NCBI RefSeq assembly: GCF_018613605.1
Contig: NZ_JAGGPU010000001.1
Coordinates: 248,001 to 312,000 of the forward strand
Origin: Pedobacter sp. ISL-64
GTDB taxonomy: Bacteria > Bacteroidota > Bacteroidia > Sphingobacteriales > Sphingobacteriaceae
Reading direction: 5' to 3'
DNA length: 64,000 nt
Below, piece by piece: positions 52,790 to 62,649 of this stretch. Every line of letters begins with the position of its first letter. Position 1 is the stretch's first letter. A program made the position numbers and the translations under genes. A model generated the notes under the pieces. It had not been told where the DNA came from and made no database searches. It saw only the letters and a program-made list of their open reading frames with translations.

Positions 52790-53560
52790 ATGAATATTTT
52801 TTTACTCTCTCTAGTAGACAAAAGTATAGAAGCAGCGATGATCAGATTTTCACAACTCTCAGCGGGATCAGCACTGTTGAGTACGAACCATCTGGAAATA
52901 CTGGCTCGTTCAGCAAAAAAGATTTTGGAAACCTATATCAGCTTTTTCCAGAGTGTCAATATTGCGCCCAATCAGTACCAGTACAATGAAAAACAGATTG
53001 TTAAAAGCTTTGATCTTACCAGCTCCAACAACGAAAGAAGCAACCTTGATCGGAAACTGATAAACTTAGTCAGTAATGAGGTTAAATCTTCTATTCTGCC
53101 TATCAACGTCCATATTCATAGCGAAGGCAGACTTTATCTTTATGCAGGAATAGGGGCGGTGGACAGTATGAGTAACACTGTGTTGTTTTTCTTGAATGAA
53201 CTATCCTTATTAGACGAGCTGATCAGATATTCACCTAGTTACCTCAGGTATCTTGATAATATCGTTTTTAATGTGGAATTAACAAGGTCCAAAACTGTCA
53301 GGGAGCTAGCGGGTAGTTTAGGTATCAACTATAACCGTTTTCAGCGGGATTGTAGAGAATATCTAAGGGATACTTTTCACCAGTTTCAAAATAAACTCAA
53401 AATGTTAAATGCACTGGAGGATATTCTGTTTAGCAGTTATACACTTAAAGAAATTGCGTATAAAAACAATTTTTCAGACTACAATAATATGTATTTCCTT
53501 TTCCATACACGATACCATTTCTCCCTTCAGACAATTCCAAGGTTTTTTGATCAGATCTAG
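52790..53560 (+). CDS. AraC-family transcriptional regulator
   Basis: The C-terminal 100 residues form an AraC-type double HTH: LTRSKTVRELAGSLGINYNR and FSSYTLKEIAYKNNFSDYNN, then the MYFLFHTRYHFSLQTIPRFF end. The N-terminal domain is a helical sensing domain I do not recognise. I choose ATG 52790 (256 aa) because the longer frame needs the TTG at 52748. The alternative frame starting ATG 52738 reads naturally through HEYFF and then stops, so a frameshift near 52790-52800 is possible. Next genes on the same strand are the MauE-like and DUF6520-like genes, which it may control. Confidence 0.75.
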   Translation: MNIFLLSLVDKSIEAAMIRFSQLSAGSALLSTNHLEILARSAKKILETYISFFQSVNIAPNQYQYNEKQIVKSFDLTSSNNERSNLDRKLINLVSNEVKSSILPINVHIHSEGRLYLYAGIGAVDSMSNTVLFFLNELSLLDELIRYSPSYLRYLDNIVFNVELTRSKTVRELAGSLGINYNRFQRDCREYLRDTFHQFQNKLKMLNALEDILFSSYTLKEIAYKNNFSDYNNMYFLFHTRYHFSLQTIPRFFDQI

Positions 53561-53710
53561 TATTGTAAGTATTAATATTTATTATTCGCAATACTGCTGA
53601 TACTTTCCTAAATAACATTGGTATTTTTTCCAATGCTTTTTATACCAATTGCAATTTTTTCTGCTATTAAATTCTGGAACTTTAGCCCAAGAAATTAAAT
53701 CACACCCCTG

Positions 53711-55180
53711 ATGAGAAAATTGGTATCTATTGCACCGATCATCGCAGCTTATTTTTTTGCATTGCTGTTCATCTACGCGAGCTTGAATAAGGTGCTTGAT
53801 TTTGAAAACTTTCAGATCCAGTTGGCGCAATCCCCATTACTAAGCGCTTATGCAGGATTTATTTCCTATGTGGTTATCATTTGCGAACTCATCATTGCGG
53901 GAGTACTTTGTATAAAAAACGGAAGGCTAATAGGGTTGTATCTTTCGTTGGGAATTATGGTGAGTTTCACGGTATATATTTATCTAATTCTAAATTATAG
54001 TGATTTTGTGCCCTGCTCATGTGGTGGTATTCTTGAAAAGTTAGGTTGGACAGAACATCTGATTTTTAATATTGTCTGTATCCTCATTGCATTTGCAGGA
54101 ATCTATATTCTTCAACAGCAGAATAAGAGGGAACTTTATAAGACTATAGTTACATCTATAACTATAAGTGTTGTTTCTGCTGGGGTGATTATCTGTCTGT
54201 TTTTATCTTCTGAGAACATCATAAAAAGAGAGAACAACTTCACGCGGAGGTTTTTATTACACCCAGTGATAAAAGACAAAACTTTAGACCTTAAGCTCAA
54301 TTCATATTATTTTGCTGGAATAGATAGTAGCAAGATTTATCTTGGAAACGTCACCGCGCCATTGATATTGACATTAATTGATACAGCCTTGAATGGAACA
54401 TCACAAATGAAAATCCATCTTGATAAATCTGATTACAAATTCCGGAATTTACAGATACAGATAAAAGCCCCTTTTTATTACCTCTTTGACGGAAGTGTGC
54501 CCATTATCTATAGAGGGAAGTTTGGGGATTCTGTTGCCAGGACCATTAGCTACAAGGATGCATACTTTAATCAGTTGGTAGTTATAGATTCTTCAAAATT
54601 TGCAATTAGAACCCAAAATAGCAATAACAGACAATATACTTTGGCAAAACTGGATCTTAAGGCCAATCTCAAAGTACAGATATTCCCCTCTATACTTGAA
54701 AAACAGGTTGATGGTGTTTTTGATTCTGATGGTAAGTTGATTAAAAGCAGTTATACCACTGATCTGGTTTATACGTACTCCTATAGGAATGAATTTATCG
54801 TGATAGATAGTGGCCTGAATATCAAAAAAAGGCTCCGCACCATTGATACTACAAAAATGGCCAAAATTGTCAGCAGGAGGCTCACGGATGGCAGACACAA
54901 AATGAGTGCACCGCCTTTAACTGTTAACAAAAACCAGACATTAAATGGGAAATTGTTATTTAATCAGTCAAATCTTATGGGAAAATATGAGTCTTCGAAA
55001 ACATGGAAGAAAGCATCTGTTATCGATATGTACCGGATTGACAGACAGGAATATATTGGAAGCTTTTATATATACAATCAAAAAGAAAACACAATGTCAA
55101 ACATGATGGGAACCGATAAATACCTTTTTGTTATCATCAGGAATGAACTGATCAGGTATCATTATAGGATACCATTATAA
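53711..55180 (+). CDS. MauE/DoxX-like membrane protein with extracytoplasmic domain
   Basis: This 489-aa protein has four membrane helices in the first 140 residues (about 10-28, 45-67, 76-95, 118-138) and a further one at about 155-172. It carries the conserved FVPCSCGGILEKLGWTEHLI motif, typical of the MauE/DoxX-like family with a Cys-x-Cys pair. The rest (residues 180-489) is a beta-rich extracytoplasmic domain. MauE proteins act in disulfide handling or electron transfer. It shares a message with the DUF6520-like gene 68 bp downstream, which encodes a Cys-rich peptide, and may mature or export it. Substrate not known. Confidence 0.7.
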   Translation: MRKLVSIAPIIAAYFFALLFIYASLNKVLDFENFQIQLAQSPLLSAYAGFISYVVIICELIIAGVLCIKNGRLIGLYLSLGIMVSFTVYIYLILNYSDFVPCSCGGILEKLGWTEHLIFNIVCILIAFAGIYILQQQNKRELYKTIVTSITISVVSAGVIICLFLSSENIIKRENNFTRRFLLHPVIKDKTLDLKLNSYYFAGIDSSKIYLGNVTAPLILTLIDTALNGTSQMKIHLDKSDYKFRNLQIQIKAPFYYLFDGSVPIIYRGKFGDSVARTISYKDAYFNQLVVIDSSKFAIRTQNSNNRQYTLAKLDLKANLKVQIFPSILEKQVDGVFDSDGKLIKSSYTTDLVYTYSYRNEFIVIDSGLNIKKRLRTIDTTKMAKIVSRRLTDGRHKMSAPPLTVNKNQTLNGKLLFNQSNLMGKYESSKTWKKASVIDMYRIDRQEYIGSFYIYNQKENTMSNMMGTDKYLFVIIRNELIRYHYRIPL

Positions 55181-55248
55181 AATACTAAACCAGGGGAAGC
55201 CGAAAACCTTATAGAGTAGGCAAAAACTAATCCTTAAATTTTTCTATT

Positions 55249-55509
55249 ATGAAAAAATTTATCTTTCCTGTTGCTGTCATATTGATGGGCGCAGGAGCTG
55301 CTTTTGCAACAAAAGCCGGAACCAGTAAAAATGTATTAATAGATGCTTACCGTATTGACGCGGTAAGTGGTAAGTGTATTAATGCGGAGCAACAATGTAG
55401 TACATTGGGTAATGAAACATGTACCTGGACGGCTGACAGCGTAACGCCGCTTCATGAGGAACCAATCTCTTCAACCATGTGTGGTGAAGAATTGTTCAAA
55501 GTGAACTAA
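55249..55509 (+). CDS. DUF6520-like small Cys-rich exported protein
   Basis: This 86-aa protein has a signal peptide (FIFPVAVILMGAGAAFATKA) and a short mature part with four cysteines (CINAEQQC, ETCTW, TMCG). It fits the DUF6520 family of small Bacteroidota proteins, often found next to MauE-like genes. The paired cysteines fit disulfide-bonded structure and the neighbour's CxC motif. Its function is unknown; a secreted peptide or a precursor of one is possible. Confidence 0.75.
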   Translation: MKKFIFPVAVILMGAGAAFATKAGTSKNVLIDAYRIDAVSGKCINAEQQCSTLGNETCTWTADSVTPLHEEPISSTMCGEELFKVN

Positions 55510-55513
55510 ACCA

Positions 55514-55541
55514 AAAAAGGATGCTATAAAGCATCCTTTTT
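55514..55541. terminator. Bidirectional terminator between DUF6520 and S9 peptidase genes
   Basis: The stem AAAAAGGATGC/GCATCCTTTTT has loop TATAAA and A/T runs on both flanks, so it works for the convergent genes on both strands. It overlaps the last codons of the S9 peptidase gene. Confidence 0.85.
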
Positions 55542-58013
55542 GATTTGTACATCGATCCACCTGACTCTTTTTCCTTTTAGAAAATAGTCCCACCAATCAA
55601 AAACCTTTTCGTATAGATCTATACGCTCAGGTGTTCCAAGTCCAAGAGCATGGCCCTGTTTGGGATAAAACAGAGCAATAACATTCTTTTTATTTCGCTT
55701 GAGCCCAATATAAAACTCAAGTGACTGATCCCACCTGATATTTTCGTCTTTTTGTCCTGCCCACAATAAAATGGGCGCATTGACCTGATCGACATAATGG
55801 ATGGGGTTATTTTTAAAATATAGTTCTTTATCTTCTGCAAAAGAGGAAGGCATTTCATATTGCCCATTTTCATATTGCCAATAAAATGGGCTACGGAAAT
55901 TCTTGTTGTAAGAAAAATAGGACCTTAGGATGTCACTGTTGCCTGATCCTGATAGATAAGCTGCAAAACGGTCTGAATGGGTAGCTATAAAATTTGTTTC
56001 GTAACCGCCATGAGAATGTCCGGTGAGTCCGATTTTGGAACGATCGATATATGATCGCTTTGAAAGCGCATCCAGTGCGTTGTTCACACAGTCCAATGCA
56101 GAAAGTCCCGTGCCCTTTCCTCCAAAAACAATGTCTGGAAGATAAACAAAATAACCTCTCTCAACTAGTGCCCTAAGATCAAATGCTACTGGGTTTTCAT
56201 AGCCCACGACCTGATACTCATTCCGCATGGTACTTTGAACCTGATAAATCCGCACAACCATAGGGTACACCTTCGCCGCATCGAAATCCGCAGGATAATA
56301 AAATAATCCCTTTAGAGGTTTACCTTCTGTATTTTTATAACTGATAATATCCATTTTTAAATCCTTTACCGACAGATCATTTTTGTTTGGTGACAGGATC
56401 TGGGTACGCGTTGATTTCTTAGTATTGGAACTGTACAGCGCAGCTGGTGAGTTGTAATTTTCAGAAGTATACCAGATTTTCTCAAGCCCTTTGCTGTGGT
56501 ACAGTTCCCTGATTTTGTTCGAGGTTTCCGGTATCAATATTTTTTCTTTATTTTTAAAAAGGGAAATATAGGTTACAGTGTTTTCATTTTTGTTTTTTAC
56601 TTCGATAAGTATTGGTCGTACACTCTGAATCTGCATTGTGCTAATATTGAGATTGGTACCTCCTAGGTTAGTTCTTACTTTATTGACTATCCGTACCTGC
56701 TGGCTATTCCCAATCCCAGCATTGGTAAGAATCTTTTTGAGAATATTATAAGTAAACAGTCCTTTTTCACTTTCAAAATAAATACACTTCCCGTCAGTGC
56801 TAAAGGCGGGATCGCGCAGAAACTTTTCGTTAATTTCTATTTTTACCATTGTGTCCAGATCGGTCAAAATCCACTTATCGTTCATCGAGCGGTATAAGAT
56901 GTTCTTCCCATTGGCAGGCATTAAAAGTGTTGCAGCTTTGATGGTATCTAGTTTTACCGTTTTCTTTGTCTGTACATCATAGATATCCATATCTATATTC
57001 TGTACAACTGAAATATAATTCTGAATTTTTCCATTGTTATACACCAATAAAAAGCGTTTATTTCTGGTAGGAAGCATTGAATTATACTCCTGAGATGGCA
57101 AAGCAGATAAATCTTCTGTCTCTGTATTGTAATACCAATAATTACTTGTTACATTAAATCCCTGATCTTTATTGATAAGGTTGCCGTCATTTCCATACCA
57201 GATGTCAACAATTTCATTATTTAAAGTTTTTGTGTTTACGCTGATTATCCATGAACTTCCATGTTCTATATAACCCAGGTATGCATCCTTTTTTGTCGTG
57301 GGTAATAAAGGTTTCGAAACCGTTCCATTTTTAATATTAAGAAATGCAAGCGTTTCAGACATGGAAGATCTTTCTGTTTCAACAATAATAACGTGGGTTG
57401 CAGATTTGCTGATCTCGATACGTTTGATGATATTTTGTGTGCTGTATATGATCTTGGGCCTGTTGCCCGAGATATCAATTATTTCGTATCCATTTTCGTT
57501 TTTCCTGTAAACAAAACTTTTATCAGACTGGTCTGTGGCCGGAAGATTTTTGATGTCATTCAAACTATACAATTTTTTTCCGTTAACATCGAAAACACTT
57601 AATATGTCGGATTCGTCGATGATTCCATATTGTCCTGCATTTGGTAGGACACTGATATGTTTAACATGTAAATAAATAATTTTTTCGAGTGTTCTTAGGC
57701 TCGTGTATTCTGCTTTGTTATTACCGAAGGTGATAACAGCTTCATCTTTTAGGAAAGATTTTATCAGATCCTTTCCTATAATACTGACACGGCTGGTATT
57801 GGGAACTGAGGCGTTGACTACCATTGTGGTATCGCGGTTCCGGTCATAATATTTTCCAACCATTGCCCATGTTCCGGTTTCTGAAAGACCTAAAATCTTT
57901 ATCCTGTACTGGCTGTTCATTTCATGATCCACGACATCTTTTTTGTCCTGGGCTTTAAGGCATTGGTAAGTTCCCAATAAATATAGGATCAACAGTATCA
58001 TTATTCTTTCCAT
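55524..58013 (-). CDS. Secreted S9 prolyl oligopeptidase-family peptidase
   Basis: This 829-aa protein has a signal peptide (IMILLILYLLGTYQCLKA), a beta-propeller-like region (about 50-520) and a C-terminal alpha/beta-hydrolase domain. The nucleophile elbow is GLTGHSHGGYE (Ser about 667). The Asp is in AGQKDENIRW (about 755) and the His in KQGHALG (about 787). S9 enzymes cleave short peptides. It starts in a TAATG overlap with susD, so it belongs to the SusC/SusD operon, which suggests that the imported or bound substrate is a peptide. Lipidation is not seen. Confidence 0.88.
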   Translation of the reverse strand: MERIMILLILYLLGTYQCLKAQDKKDVVDHEMNSQYRIKILGLSETGTWAMVGKYYDRNRDTTMVVNASVPNTSRVSIIGKDLIKSFLKDEAVITFGNNKAEYTSLRTLEKIIYLHVKHISVLPNAGQYGIIDESDILSVFDVNGKKLYSLNDIKNLPATDQSDKSFVYRKNENGYEIIDISGNRPKIIYSTQNIIKRIEISKSATHVIIVETERSSMSETLAFLNIKNGTVSKPLLPTTKKDAYLGYIEHGSSWIISVNTKTLNNEIVDIWYGNDGNLINKDQGFNVTSNYWYYNTETEDLSALPSQEYNSMLPTRNKRFLLVYNNGKIQNYISVVQNIDMDIYDVQTKKTVKLDTIKAATLLMPANGKNILYRSMNDKWILTDLDTMVKIEINEKFLRDPAFSTDGKCIYFESEKGLFTYNILKKILTNAGIGNSQQVRIVNKVRTNLGGTNLNISTMQIQSVRPILIEVKNKNENTVTYISLFKNKEKILIPETSNKIRELYHSKGLEKIWYTSENYNSPAALYSSNTKKSTRTQILSPNKNDLSVKDLKMDIISYKNTEGKPLKGLFYYPADFDAAKVYPMVVRIYQVQSTMRNEYQVVGYENPVAFDLRALVERGYFVYLPDIVFGGKGTGLSALDCVNNALDALSKRSYIDRSKIGLTGHSHGGYETNFIATHSDRFAAYLSGSGNSDILRSYFSYNKNFRSPFYWQYENGQYEMPSSFAEDKELYFKNNPIHYVDQVNAPILLWAGQKDENIRWDQSLEFYIGLKRNKKNVIALFYPKQGHALGLGTPERIDLYEKVFDWWDYFLKGKRVRWIDVQIKKDAL

Positions 58014-59389
58014 TAGTAACCAGTATTTTGAGGGTTTAAATTGGGATTAAGCTGCAATTCCTTTTGAGGAAGTGGCCACAATTCGTGATAGGTTTGCCAA
58101 TGGGTTTTAACAGCTGTTAAAACCTGAAGCTGTCCCGTTCTTTTAAGATCAAAAAAACGGTGGCCCATTTCAGTGAAAAATTCTCGCCTGTCTTCCTGTA
58201 GTATCTCATTTAACAGTGTAGATTGAGAAACTGGACTTATTATGGGATTTATGCCTGCCCGTTGCCTTGTCGCGTTGAGGTAAGGCAGGGCTTGAGCTAT
58301 CTTATTTTGTTTTGCCAATGCCTCGGACAGTAGCAGATAAACCTCTTCCAACCTGAAGACGATCGAATATTCAGTTGTGTTCGCTAATCTGTTTTTATAT
58401 TTATCAGTCCGGTACCAGGTGTCTGGACCTACTGTAACTGTTGCTATCCACTTTTGTTTTCTTTGATCTGTAGTGGAAAAAGCTGCCACAAGATCTGCTG
58501 TTAAAGCGTAATTGTTGGCTACTGCACCTGTAAAGTAATAAATACTGGCTTCTTTGGTTGCATCGCCAGGATTCTTAGGTTTAAGCTGCCAAAGAATATG
58601 GCTTCCCGATTTTAGAAACACCTTGCTAAGGTCATTCTCAAAAGAATATAAAGGACTTTGAACGATATTATTTAGAACAATTTCTGCTTCCGACCATCGG
58701 TTCTGGGTCATGTAGACTTTTGCCAGGAGAAGTTGCGCTGTTTTTTTGTTCGCAAAAATTCTTTCAGGATTGTTGTAAGCATCATTCATCAAGCTTATAG
58801 ATTCCTGAAGGTCGGAATCAAGTTTTTGCAATACGTCAAATGCAGGTGTCTTTGGTAAAGTTGTGTTGATCTTATAATCTGTAGATAGGGGATAGGGTAT
58901 ATCCCCAAAAAGTTGTTGAAGGTAAAAGAACAGCAAAGAACGTAAGAACAAGGCTTCACCTTTTAAGCGGGTCCGCTCTGAAGTTGAGAGTGAGGCGGAA
59001 GCCTGAACGCCTTCTAGAATTGCATTGGCGATAAATATCTGCTGATAAGTGCTTGTCCAATTGCTGTAGATCAGTGCATTGATGTCGGTTTGTTGGTTCT
59101 GATAAAGTTCATATATTCCATTTGTGGCCGTAGGTGAATAGGAATCCAGATCATCGGTATAAACCCCTAAATGTGGACCCATTTTGTCTCCCGCCAACAG
59201 GGAGTTATCCCTTACTCCGGCATAAAGCCCTGCCAAAACTGCATTTGCGGTCTGCGCATCCTGAAAGACCAGATCAGTAGTGATCTGGTTATTAGGTATC
59301 TCTACTTCTACCAATTTTTCGCATGAAATACAGATAAATGCTGTAATAAACGATAATAGAACAATATTGATAAGTTTAAATAGTTTCAT
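58013..59389 (-). CDS. SusD/RagB-family outer-membrane lipoprotein
   Basis: The protein is 458 aa when started at the ATG complement of 59387-59389 (MKLFKLINIVLLSFITAF), which gives a normal lipoprotein signal (FICISC). The longer frame from 59431 adds 14 residues and overlaps susC. SusD features: helical TPR-like core, SERTRLKGEALFLRSLLFFY and a C-terminal RREFFTEMGHRFFDLKRTG segment. It caps the SusC transporter and binds ligand. Operon order is susC, susD, then S9 peptidase. Confidence 0.92.
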   Translation of the reverse strand: MKLFKLINIVLLSFITAFICISCEKLVEVEIPNNQITTDLVFQDAQTANAVLAGLYAGVRDNSLLAGDKMGPHLGVYTDDLDSYSPTATNGIYELYQNQQTDINALIYSNWTSTYQQIFIANAILEGVQASASLSTSERTRLKGEALFLRSLLFFYLQQLFGDIPYPLSTDYKINTTLPKTPAFDVLQKLDSDLQESISLMNDAYNNPERIFANKKTAQLLLAKVYMTQNRWSEAEIVLNNIVQSPLYSFENDLSKVFLKSGSHILWQLKPKNPGDATKEASIYYFTGAVANNYALTADLVAAFSTTDQRKQKWIATVTVGPDTWYRTDKYKNRLANTTEYSIVFRLEEVYLLLSEALAKQNKIAQALPYLNATRQRAGINPIISPVSQSTLLNEILQEDRREFFTEMGHRFFDLKRTGQLQVLTAVKTHWQTYHELWPLPQKELQLNPNLNPQNTGY

Positions 59390-59402
59390 TTGTTTTAGAT
59401 TT

Positions 59403-62400
59403 TTAAAAGTTAAACTGTGTGCCAAATGCATAGGTTCTCAAAGGCGGTAGATAACCCATAGCGATAAACTCGGGATCAATACCGTAGTACTTGGTAAAGG
59501 TGAACAGATTCTGTCCCTGAAAATAGATTTTCACATCTTTAAAGATTCCGTTTTTAATAGGGATTTTATAACCAATCTGGAGGTTCTTCAAGCGGATAAA
59601 TGAGGCATCCGAAATTGCTGCTGTACTGTTCTGGAATAAATTATGCGCCGCATTAACACCGGAGCGGTATGGAGCGTAGAAACCCGAGGTATTTTCTGTA
59701 GACCAAACATCTAAAACCGCTAAAGGCTGGTTGTTCATGCTTCCCGGAACAGGCATAATATTGTTATAATTCCGGTTTCTCTGTTTAACAAGCTGAAACA
59801 AGATGGATAAGTCCCAGTTTTTATACCGCAGGGTATTGTTCCATCCACCGAAAAACTGCACACCAATTTTTTCTACGACTTTATTGTCGTCGGGAGAGGA
59901 TATTTTTCCGTCGCCATTAAAATCTCTAAACTGATACTGACCAGTTTGCGGATTGATTCCTTCGAACTGATAAACTTTTATAATTGAAGTGGGTTGTCCG
60001 ATCATGTACTGGTTGGTATAAGTTGAGCCTTCCAGTCCGGGGAAGGAGATCAGCTTGTTTTTTGGAAAACTGATATTAAAACCTGTATCCCATTGAAATC
60101 TATCTGACTTAAAGGGACGTGCATTAAGTTCCAATTCGAATCCTGTATTCTCGACTATTGCTGGCAGATTTGCCAGAACCGATGGAAATCCTGTTATAGA
60201 GGGTAGCTGAATTCCAACCAACTGATTTGAGGATCTGTTAAGATACCATGCTGTGGTCAGATTTAATCGATTCTTAAAAAAGCCAAGTTCTACTGCCGTT
60301 TCGAGTTTTACCGTTTTCTCCCAACTATAATCGGGATTGTACAGGCGTGAGGGTAATAAACCCGTAACTGCATTATATATTGAAGAAGAAACAGTATAGG
60401 TATCAAGGTATTGGTAGTCTCCAATATTATCGCTTCCCGCCGAACCGAAACTAGCACGGAGTTTTCCAAAGCTCAGCCATTTGCTGTTTTTGAGAAATGC
60501 TTCTTCTGAAAACAGCCACGCGGCACCTACGGCTCCAAAATTGGCAAACCTTTTATTCGGTCCGAAGCGGCTGCTTCCGTCTCTTCTTCCCGTAACGTTC
60601 AAGATATACCTATTTTTGAACTGATAGTTTATCCTACCAAAAACTGCTGCGTATTTATATTCTGTGTTTATCTGGTCAGAAATCGTTTTGGTCTGTGCAG
60701 CACCGATATTCTCAATAAACTGGTTACTTTCAAAGCCAATTCCGGTCATAGCACCCTGTTGATTGAGGTCACGCTGAAAAGTTCCACCGATCAGAATATC
60801 AAATTCGTGACCATCGCTTTTATAAATCCAATTGGCCTGTGGTTCTATGATGAATGAAAACCTGTCCTGCCTGCTTCGGGATGCCCGTGAAGTAGCACTC
60901 GACTGTCCAAGGGCGAATGATGGATTATACATCGTATTAGGCTGTATAGCTATTTCATCGAGGGTCTGATAGTTAATACCGCCATTAAGCTTAACTCTAA
61001 AACCTGAAAACAATTCGTAAGCTGTATTGATATTGGTAAGGAGCTGTTTGGTTTCGTTATTATAAGTACTGTTGTATGGTGCGACGGGATTGGCAAAAGT
61101 ATTGTTTTCCCAGTTTAGACTTCCGTTTTCGCTAAAAAGTGGAGGCGAGTTTGGCGCTAGCCAATAAGCCTGCCTTGTGACGTCGGATCTTACAATATTG
61201 TTCTTTTGTATGGAGAACATATTGGAAACATTTAACTGGAACTTTCTATCTAAAGAGCGGTGGGAGATATTACTTGAAATGTTATTGCTGACGTATTTAA
61301 AACCACTGCCAAAAGCTGTGGTCTGTTCACTGTGACCAAAACCTAATAAGAATGTAGTGGTTTCACTGCCTCCTGTTATTGATAGTTGGGAATTTGATGA
61401 GCTTGCGGTATTTCCGATCAGTATTTTTACCCAATCTGTACTGCGGTTCTGATCCCAGGTACCATTGATATCAAAGGCAGTGGCAGGATATGCAGTGATA
61501 CCGTCGTTTGCAAATGCCTGTTTACGCATAGCGAGATACTGCTGGGTATCCATCATTTTCATCTTCGACGCAACATGGCTTAATCCGTATGTAGTATTAA
61601 AAGATAATTGAAGCTTTCCCGGTTTACCATTTTTGGTAGTGATTAGTACAACGCCATTGGCACCCCTTGATCCATAAATAGCAGTTGCATCGGCATCTTT
61701 TAGTATCTCCAGGCTTTCGATATCGTTTGGGTTGATACTGTTGAGCGGATTAATGCTTGCGCCCGGCAATATTACGCCAGAGTAGGGAGAGGTCATTTCA
61801 CTTCCTATAGGTACACCGTCAACAACATACAGCGGCTGACTACCGTCAATACCTGTATTACTGGTGGTTCTCAGACTGTTTTTTCCCCTGATCTGAATAT
61901 CAAAGCCACCGCCCGGCATACCTGAATTTTGTGTAATGCTTACTCCTGCCATACGTCCCTGAACGGTTGACAACACATTGTTTACAGGCTGGTTTTCGAT
62001 ATCTTTTGCTGTAACTTTAGAAATACTTCCGGTACGTTCTTTATCCTTTACAGCATAATACCCAGCATTGAGCGTAATTTCTTCGATCTTGCTTTCCCTG
62101 TTAGAAAGGTCAATGGTATCTTTCCTTTTCGGTTGGGTAGTAACTAGGAGAAGATTTTCATTTGTATCTGAAACAACCGATACTTTCTTGGTTTTCTGCC
62201 GGATAATAATTGCATTGTTAAAGATCAGCGCTTTAAAGGGTAAGCCCTTTAATATCTTATTAGCACAATCGAGCAGGAGTTCATTGCTGCATTTTACTTC
62301 TTGAATCCTAAAATTTTTCAGCTCACCAGTAGAGTAAGCGAAAGATTTGATTTTGTTTTCTGCCATAAAACGTTCAATGGCATCTGAGGCAGAAACTCTT

Positions 62401-62504
62401 TCTGCCGAAAAGTTAACCTTCAAATTAGAAAGGTTCTGTTGCTGCCCGCTAAAGAGCGTTACCCCCGATAAAAGCAATAGGGCAGCAGTGCAAATATTTT
62501 TCAT
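59403..62504 (-). CDS. SusC/RagA-family TonB-dependent transporter with STN domain
   Basis: This 1033-aa outer-membrane transporter has a signal peptide (TAALLLLSGVTLFSG), an STN (secretin/TonB short N-terminal) domain at about 25-105 and a plug with VQGRMAGVSITQNSG, LYVVDGVPIG and DADATAIYGSRGANGV. A beta-barrel follows, ending in FGTQFNF. The STN domain is the signature of receptors that signal to a FecR anti-sigma factor, which lies just upstream in the operon. The substrate is not known; the S9 peptidase points to peptides. Confidence 0.93.
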   Translation of the reverse strand: MKNICTAALLLLSGVTLFSGQQQNLSNLKVNFSAERVSASDAIERFMAENKIKSFAYSTGELKNFRIQEVKCSNELLLDCANKILKGLPFKALIFNNAIIIRQKTKKVSVVSDTNENLLLVTTQPKRKDTIDLSNRESKIEEITLNAGYYAVKDKERTGSISKVTAKDIENQPVNNVLSTVQGRMAGVSITQNSGMPGGGFDIQIRGKNSLRTTSNTGIDGSQPLYVVDGVPIGSEMTSPYSGVILPGASINPLNSINPNDIESLEILKDADATAIYGSRGANGVVLITTKNGKPGKLQLSFNTTYGLSHVASKMKMMDTQQYLAMRKQAFANDGITAYPATAFDINGTWDQNRSTDWVKILIGNTASSSNSQLSITGGSETTTFLLGFGHSEQTTAFGSGFKYVSNNISSNISHRSLDRKFQLNVSNMFSIQKNNIVRSDVTRQAYWLAPNSPPLFSENGSLNWENNTFANPVAPYNSTYNNETKQLLTNINTAYELFSGFRVKLNGGINYQTLDEIAIQPNTMYNPSFALGQSSATSRASRSRQDRFSFIIEPQANWIYKSDGHEFDILIGGTFQRDLNQQGAMTGIGFESNQFIENIGAAQTKTISDQINTEYKYAAVFGRINYQFKNRYILNVTGRRDGSSRFGPNKRFANFGAVGAAWLFSEEAFLKNSKWLSFGKLRASFGSAGSDNIGDYQYLDTYTVSSSIYNAVTGLLPSRLYNPDYSWEKTVKLETAVELGFFKNRLNLTTAWYLNRSSNQLVGIQLPSITGFPSVLANLPAIVENTGFELELNARPFKSDRFQWDTGFNISFPKNKLISFPGLEGSTYTNQYMIGQPTSIIKVYQFEGINPQTGQYQFRDFNGDGKISSPDDNKVVEKIGVQFFGGWNNTLRYKNWDLSILFQLVKQRNRNYNNIMPVPGSMNNQPLAVLDVWSTENTSGFYAPYRSGVNAAHNLFQNSTAAISDASFIRLKNLQIGYKIPIKNGIFKDVKIYFQGQNLFTFTKYYGIDPEFIAMGYLPPLRTYAFGTQFNF

Positions 62505-62563
62505 ATTTTTGCATTGTATTAAAATTAGTAACTCTGTGAAGATTTGTTATTAGTTTGATACGT

Positions 62564-62587
62564 GGCCGACGGGGGCAACCGTCGGTC
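62564..62587. promoter_or_regulatory. Stem-loop between fecR and susC
   Basis: GGCCGACGG pairs with CCGTCGGTC (one wobble) around a 6-nt loop, in the 145-bp gap between FecR and SusC. It is GC-rich against an AT-rich background. No T-run follows on the minus strand, so it is more likely an mRNA processing or attenuation element, or a boundary of the susC promoter region, than a plain terminator. Confidence 0.5.
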
Positions 62588-62649
62588 GTTTTGTATCTTA
62601 CCATCTTTATCTATCCGGTATCATGGCTGGTGTCATAAGGCACCATAAC

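Noticed and set aside
52738..52989. ORF overlapping the start of the AraC gene in another frame
   Set aside because: It begins naturally (MDYIDFLFSF) but then turns into out-of-frame sequence of the AraC gene. I keep it only as a hint of a possible frameshift near the AraC start.
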